Assembly: GCA_904063045.1 (NCBI GenBank)
Contig: CAJFCJ010000095.1
Span: 109,873-137,960, forward strand
Direction of reading: 5' to 3'
Origin: Dimorphilus gyrociliatus
Lineage: Eukaryota > Annelida > Polychaeta > Dinophilidae
Length of the DNA stretch: 28,088 nt
Part shown: one piece after another, positions 21,291 to 28,088 of the stretch
Layout: each line of letters begins with the position of its first letter
How positions within the stretch are numbered: position 1 is the first letter of the stretch
Position numbers and translations under genes: made by a program
Notes under the pieces: model-generated
Told to the model about the DNA's origin: nothing
Seen by the model: only the letters and a program-made list of their open reading frames with translations
The model's database searches: none

Positions 21291-22165
21291 TTTTGAATAT
21301 TTTATTGAACATTCAGTATAAACAACTGGAAGTGTTTGCTTTCCTTTAGTATTGGACTAATAACAATAAAGTTTTGTAGTTATAAATTGATTTTGATATA
21401 TGAAATACTTGTTATGTACTTAGAATTCATGTTATTTTTACATTACTGTCATATCAAATTTATCAGTATAACAATTAATGTTACATTAAATATTCAGGAA
21501 AGAACGAGTTTATTGTTGAGATTATTTATGGTAGATGTACACAATAGTTGTTTATGATGTAGATGCTTGCTACAAGGTCAAATACATGAAGAGTATCATA
21601 TCTTGTCTCTTGATCTCTTTCCCTGCCTGAAGAGAAGGAACGATTTTCCTTGAAAGAAAATTCAATAGTGTAATTTAAACAAGTAGACAAGTATAAGACA
21701 GATACCAGTCTAATTCAATCTGTGTTTTAGTTAGATATATAGGAGAACACGTCTCAACCCTAACCCAAGAAGATGAATTAGTTGAAGAACAATCTATTAT
21801 ATATATATTTTAAATACCCAAAGTGGAACATAGACATTTAGCACTATGAAAAGTGTTACAAAGTTAGTATATAGAGCAATAATTGCCTTCAAAGCAACAA
21901 TAATAGATGTTTTTATCCTTTTTTAACTGCCATTATACAATAAAAAAATTGTGAAAATAAAAACTGATAATATTTCAATTAATTCTTTTTTTCATAGAGA
22001 AATTTGATTTAATCTATTAAACCATGCTTTTCATATAACTATTCTATTCATCTCAGAGAATAGAACAATTTTTTCCCGCCCTTCTTCACAAAATTGAAAA
22101 GATGATGGAAGACAGAATGTTTTTACTAAAGGTATATCTGCTGGTTCATTTCCATAAACATAATC
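21291..22165. other. Upstream region of receptor C
   Basis: AT-rich, with no supported exon and no clear TATA box. A weak continuation of the relic may extend to about 21345. Confidence 0.5.
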
Positions 22166-25100
22166 ATGTTAAAACAACAAAGAAAAAACACCCTCCAACA
22201 GATATGGAAACTTTCTTTCCTCATTAATTTCTTCCAAATCCCTAATTTAGTATTCACTGAAAATAATCACAATGGTAAGTAACCAAATAAAACACAGCAG
22301 TAGAAAAATTAGTTTGTTAAATTAATTACAATTTCACCTTTTGATCAGGAGAAGAAAGAATAAAATTTCAATTGGTTAACCACAGCCAAACTGAATCTCT
22401 AGTTGAAGGAGTCTTAACATTTAAACAATTTCATAAAAACAAACATTTCTTTCTTGAATATGAAGATACTTTTAACATTGACAAACTTAATCATATTTGT
22501 AAATTACTTGGTTACCACACCCTTCATTCAAAGCTATATCCATTAAAAATTACCAATGAAATGGCTGTTGTTGCTAAGCTAAGATATAAGGATTCCAGAT
22601 TTTGCTGCCTGTAAATTTAATATACATTTACAGTACTTTATCAATATTATTTTGAAGCTAAACTAAATCATTGTTTGCACTCTTTAAGGCAAATTTCCAA
22701 TAAATCTAATGCAGATGCAACACATTTACAGTGTCTTACAAATAGTTTGTCATCATTTTGATATTTAAATGTTTGTCATAAAGCTAAAAATAAAAAAACA
22801 AGTATTTTTGAATACTTCCAGAATTATTTAGCTATCAAATAGATGGATCAAATTATCAATTAATCTTTGTTCAAAATGCAACATACTACATGGTATTCTG
22901 CCAACCAAAGAATAGGAAGGACTTTTGTAGAAAAAGTGGTTATACTGTTCAAACGACATTTGCCTCAGATTTTGTTTTGAATGATCAAAAAATATACTTA
23001 AATTTGAATAAAAATAATAATATTTCAATATATTTCGATAATATTTCAAAGGATTTCAAAAGAGTTTACTGTTCATCAACTGAACTTGAAGGTTTGCAGT
23101 TATTTTATTGATCGAATATTTAAATTTAAAATTTTCAGATTTTGAAATTGTGGAATATCACAAAGGAAGAGAGATAGAAAAATATAGGATTTCTCTTGTT
23201 CAAGGACACGTTCCCTATTATATAAGATCCAAAACTTTTGGAGCAGTACTACCAATTTTCTCTGATTTTAACAACATTTCACCTATTTTATACTGTAAAG
23301 CAATTTGTGCTTCTGTATCTATGCTTCTAAGAGATTTAAAGTGTGGTATAAAGAGCTTAGTAGCAAAGGTAGGTGAAAAAATACAAAAAAATAATACCAA
23401 ATATATTTAATTGAAAAAGAGAGGAACACCTCTGATGCATAGTTGTGAATTTGATAGCAGGAATAGGCTCAGTGCATGCCAAATACAATATTCAAGTAGT
23501 ATGCATTTTTATAACATTTTGAAACCAGCTTGTGTAGAAACTGGAAATAAGGCTTGTAAGTAAAACTATGTTGTAACAAACTGATTATAAATTGTAAACA
23601 AGACAATCATCACTTAAGTATTCAGGTTATTTAATAGTCCAAATAGTATATTATATCTTGGCGAAAAACACACATATGGCACTTTTGCTGGAAAATTTCA
23701 AATTAAAGATAGTATTTGGAAAAATTTCAGACATTTATTTTATTTTGAAACTCAACTAATTTGCATATCCTTTGGTTTTAAATATGGAACACTTATTAGA
23801 GAAAATGAACGTTATTTTAGTAGAATAGAAGAAATGGGAAGGATGAATGATCATAAACTATTTTTCAAAACATTAGAATGTCCTCAGAATATAACTCATC
23901 TTTCAAATTGTAAAACAATTAAAGAGTAAATAGAAAAAAGAGAACTTTTATCCTATATAGAACCATAATAGAAGAAAATTTGCATATTTCAGAGACATCA
24001 AATATCAAGATAGCTATACAATGAAAGGTTTACTAAGCAATTTTTTCTATTTTATTAAATGTTCAAACATGTCTGTTAAAAGTAGGAAAGTTTTAAAAAT
24101 TAAAAAATATATAAAAGAAATAATGATATTTCCAGAATGTTTTGGTGAAAAAGTTGTAACTATTTATGATGTTTGTTATTATCCATATTTCACAGATCAT
24201 TCTCTCAATATAATTGAAAGAGTGTTATTTTGTAAAAGAAAAAATTTCACAATTGCAGATTATGGAATTTTTCAAAAAAATTTTATTCTAACTGCATTAG
24301 CATCATCAATAATACCAATAAAATTTCATTCTGATTTTGATTATTGGGATGAATACTTTGACAGCAAGACAGCAGTTGAGGATATTTCATTAATAGGCTT
24401 TTGTAAAAATTATTTTAAAGAGAAAAAAGTAATCGGTTGCATTATTTTCTTTTTTAATCAGTGTATATAGAACATAAATACTCCAAAGGAAAGATAATGT
24501 ATGAAACATCTAGTGGAATAACAATGGATTTGCCATTTTACATTCATTCAGATGTAAGGTAATACTGAGTAAACTCATTATTTCTATTTATTTACTCATT
24601 TAGCCTAACCATTTGTTTGAAAATATGAAAATGCAATTTGAGATTAAATATAAAGCTTCTGTTGGTATTTTTGAATCACAATGTTTTTCAATAAACTATC
24701 CTGTAATGTGTCTTCCTCTTTTTTTCAACATTAGTGTAACAAACAATTTAACACCTTTTTTCAGAGTGAAGTGGAAATGAGAGAATTAAAACACAGAATT
24801 AATGGCATACTAGACATTCAATCTACCATTTCGTAAGTATTTAGAATGAATCCTCGTCCTGTTGTTAAAATCAAAATAGATAATAATTTACTTGACATCT
24901 CTTATGCAGTAAAAATTTCTTTGATAATCTAATACTAAAATTGTTGAGTTGTAACAAAACACCTCAGTCTCCAGTTTTCTGCCAAGAAATACTCTGTATA
25001 ATAACACTTTCTAGTAAATTCTATTATATAATCTTAAAATGTTCCATTAAAGTTTTTAACAGACCAAAGGATTATGAGCTGATTAACAAGAAAGAATTCA

Positions 25101-28085
25101 ACAAACCATTCAATTCATTTTTTTGTCATATTAGCAAAATATATATAAATATACTATATATCTGTGATGGATTTAACGATTGTTTTACCAATGAAGATGA
25201 AGAGTATTGTCAATCATTTCATATTTTATATTTTTATTGTTTGACAGTTGATGAAAAAGTTAACTTTCTAAAAGTTTGCAATTATCTGAAAGATTGTTCA
25301 GATGGATCTGATGAAAGTTTTTGTAGTTTGTTTTTAAATTAGAAAGAATGGGAGAAAAAACATTCAAGGCCAAAAATTAATAAACATTACCATTAACTTT
25401 AGGTTCATTCATTTCTTTAAATCAATTTTTTCTCCCAGTCTTTACAGTAATTTATTCCAAATGGTACCTTTCATTTTACATATTGCATACAACTTAGAGA
25501 GAGAAAAATGTTTTGGAGAGTTCAAGTCAGTTTTCTGTTGCCTTTTCTTAAGAAATTAAATGTAAAAAACCAACAGACAATGCCTAAATGGTCAATGCAT
25601 TTCTAAAAATCAAATATGTAATAATGAAAGGAATTGTTTTGATGAATCTGATGAAATTTGCTTTAAAAACAATTCTCTATTAGAACAATTTAAAACAGGT
25701 AGGAAACAAAACCATTGTTGCTGAAACATAGTGAAGTATTCACAGCACTTTTCTCAGACTGCAATAAAGATTTTCAATTGAATTGTGGAAAATATTGTAT
25801 ACCATTATCTTGGGTCAATGATGGTAAAAGAGATTGCAAATTTGATGAAAAAGAAGTTCGAGATATATTTCAGCCAGATGAAGCTTCCTGCTATTTTTTA
25901 AAAAATTCTTTGGGATTACCAATAACTGATTTATATTTAATAAATTCAAGTTGCATCAGAACTTCTTGCCCTTATGGACAATATCTCTGTCGCACTGACA
26001 ATTATTGTATTTCAATTGAGCAAATCTGTGATGGCTCACGTGATTGCTATTATGGTGATGACGAAATTGATTGTAGTAAGTTTCAATTGAAACAAAAAAT
26101 TCGCTATTTCATATATATATATATATTCTGAATGATGAACAATTAGAAAATTTTATACCAAAAGGATATTTCAAATGTAGAAATCAGAGATATTTCATTC
26201 TTCTTTCCAAAATTTGTGATGGTATAGTGAATTGTTTGAATGGAAGTGATGAACTGCTCTGTTCAATACCAAATATCACTCATGTAATACCATCCTGTCA
26301 AGTTGTTTCAAAAGTTGAGATTTACTGTCAGATGAGTAAAAATACTAAAGGGAAATTTAGACTTACTAATAACAGAATGAAACAATTCCACAAAATCACA
26401 ATTATTGGTATGATGGAAAAATTTTTTGTGAATTCATTGATGATTCATCTTCTGTCTTTAACTGTTCAAAATAGTGTAAAATTTGAATTGAATGGAAAAT
26501 TGTTTCCAAATTTAATATATTTAAATCTTAAAAAGACATCTACAAGAGAGAAAAAATTAAGTTTTAATGGACCAATGAAACTTTTGCAGCATTTAGATAT
26601 TTCTCATAATCATATGTTTTCTCTTCAGTTTCTTTCAAAAATTCTGAAATGCAGACATTTGAGATACTTTGATTTTTCATCAACTTTTATAAACACTATC
26701 AAATATAATGATTTTGAAAATATGAATAATTTAACTATATTAAAAATGTCAAAATGTCCTATAAAAACTATTGAAAAACAGTCTTTCAGATTTTTAAAAA
26801 ACCTCCAACACCTTTTCATGAATGAGTCAAATATTCATTTGATCGAAGTAAGGAATATCCTAGATGGGCTCACCCATATTGAGGAAATTCATGGTGATAT
26901 ATTCCAATTTTGCTGTCTAGTTTGGAAAAATCTTGGTGAAAGTATTCATTGTCTACCAGATTCTCTGATGTTTTTTCATTGTGAGCGAATGCTTAGCTCC
27001 TATCTAATAAGATTTATATTCTGGCTTTTTGGTATTGTAGGCCTAATTGGCAATGTCATATCATTTTGTACCAATATCTATATAAATAAAGATACAAAAT
27101 TTTATCATTTACAACTGACTTTTAGTGATTTTTTGACATCATGTTATATTTTAATGATAGCAGCAATGGATGCATACTATGCGTTGTCATATTTAGAAAA
27201 TGATGAATTATGGAGGAATAGTAGATTCTGCCAAAGTTTAAGAACGCTGATGACTACTTCATTGGTTTTATCCTCCTCGAGTACACTTTTAATTGCTTTG
27301 GAAAGGCATCAGGCTGTTGTTCATCCTTTAAAAAAATCAATATTTTCTGCACACTCCAAAAAGTTTATAGGCCTTTCAATAATAATTTGCCTATGCCTGT
27401 CAGCTGTTCCATTAATTTACAATAGAGTAGGTCAAACTATTGATTTAAGCAAAGTTAAACATGCTATAAGTTCTATAGAATATGGATAGTCCAACACCAA
27501 TATGCTTCTATATTCATATGAGAAGTGAAGAAGGTAGAGAGTGGATAATGTCATTTTTACTGTTTAGTGTTCTAACACCAATTCTAAGCTTGTCTGTTGG
27601 TCTTTTATATATTGATATTTTAAGGAAAATGAAGACTAGTTTAGGAAATATTCTGTTATCTTTACATGTGAAGAATACTAGAAGTTTAAAGAAGAGTATT
27701 TTAGTAATAATTTTTTCCAACATCATTGTATGGATGGTGTTTTCCATACTAGGTAAATATCTTTTAATTCAGTGAAATTTTAGTGCTGAAGCTGTTACCT
27801 GCACGGTGAATAGTTTTCATCACTTTCTTCAAAGATCTACCAATGACAGTACCAATGACAGCCCAATGCTTATATGTTTTCAATACAGGGATACTATCAT
27901 TCTTTCATAATATTGTATGGAATAACAATGATATGAGTCTATTTATTTCAATTTTGTTACCCTTAAATTCAATTTTTAACCCATTCTGTTTTACATTCAG
28001 TGAATATTTAAATTACAAAAAGAAAGAAAAAAAGAAATTTGTTAAAAAATTGCAAGTCATTTATTTTTTTACTTTTCATTTTTAG
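22166..28085 (+). CDS. Receptor C: SRCR-like/LDLa/LRR seven-transmembrane receptor
   Basis: Exons: 22166-22274, 22349-22610, 22689-22744, 22822-23091, 23139-23368, 23420-23559, 23626-23925, 23993-24402, 24462-24553, 24604-24702, 24765-24832, 24910-25329, 25577-25698, 25758-26075, 26147-27426, 27479-27752, 27835-28085. Total 4701 nt (1566 aa), all phases matching and no stop. Order: hydrophobic leader (about 10-30), then repeated SRCR-like units (about 37-740; HICKLLGYHT, GTFAGKFQIKDS with LICISFGFKYG). Six LDLa repeats follow (about 750-1000; CDGFNDC, CSDGSDESFC, CDGSRDC). LRRs are at about 1030-1200, then CC and TM1-TM7 (about 1250-1540), with ERH for DRY and NPFCF for NPxxY, and a basic tail. 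LDLa-LRR-7TM is the GRL101/LGR type C plan. Least certain junctions: exons 3, 8 and the donor at 25330. It probably binds a large extracellular ligand, an inference from family. Confidence 0.85.
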
Positions 28086-28088
28086 ATA

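Noticed and set aside
21336-21557. Hydrophobic open frame of 73 codons
   Set aside because: It overlaps the receptor relic region, has no ATG-supported context and resembles translated AT-rich spacer.
27784-27885. Alternative last-but-one exon of receptor C after the acceptor at 27783
   Set aside because: The intron would be only 31 nt and no reading gives TM7; the acceptor at 27834 gives an 82-nt intron and a continuous TM6-loop-TM7.
1-28088. CRISPR arrays, rRNA or tRNA genes
   Set aside because: No regularly spaced direct repeats and no complete tRNA or rRNA signature were found; the gene structure is animal-type.

Overview
The window looks like nuclear DNA of an invertebrate animal. It is very AT-rich (roughly 30% GC by eye). 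Genes are split by short GT-AG introns, mostly about 48-90 nt, and polyadenylation signals of the AATAAA type are present. The gene families (CLCA metalloprotease, GRL101/relaxin-receptor-like LDLa-LRR GPCRs, peptide GPCR, tartrate-resistant acid phosphatase, RING-HC) are bilaterian. Short introns and compact genes fit a small spiralian such as a miniature annelid or a rotifer, but the sequence alone does not fix the taxon.

Layout. (1) 277-3720 (+): a complete 11-exon CLCA gene, 925 aa. (2) 4881-9709 (+): receptor A, a multi-exon SRCR-like/LDLa/LRR/7TM receptor. It has an in-frame TGA and no recognisable TM5-7, so it is probably a pseudogene. (3) 10004-10391 (+): a small two-exon gene of unknown function. 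(4) 11308-12336 (+): an intronless rhodopsin-family peptide-type GPCR. (5) 15469-13636 (-): receptor B, four exons, 498 aa, a paralogue with a drastically shortened ectodomain. (6) 16845-15837 (-): a two-exon purple acid phosphatase with all seven metal ligands. (7) 16846-22165: a gene-poor stretch holding a hAT-like MITE inside a degenerate tandem repeat, the terminal RING exon of a gene, an LTR-like element and an inverted relic of an A-type receptor. (8) 22166-28085 (+): receptor C, an intact 17-exon gene of 1566 aa.

The main result is a local family of chimeric adhesion-like GPCRs. Receptor C runs signal peptide, several SRCR-like domains, six LDLa repeats, degenerate LRRs and a 7TM domain. 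LDLa-LRR-7TM is the plan of the snail receptor GRL101 and of LGR type C receptors; SRCR-like domains in front of it are not something I know as a described architecture. The exon models were checked by phase: C sums to 4701 nt and B to 1497 nt without stops. Exon 2 is 262 nt in both B and C, and the LRR-TM1-4 exon is 1280 nt in both A and C. The family shows three fates side by side: a full receptor (C), an internally deleted receptor (B) and decaying copies (A and the relic at 21 kb).

The regulatory and repeat landscape includes a 25-bp perfect hairpin over a CLCA splice donor, and a repeat of about 300 bp placed just upstream of both receptor A and the peptide GPCR.
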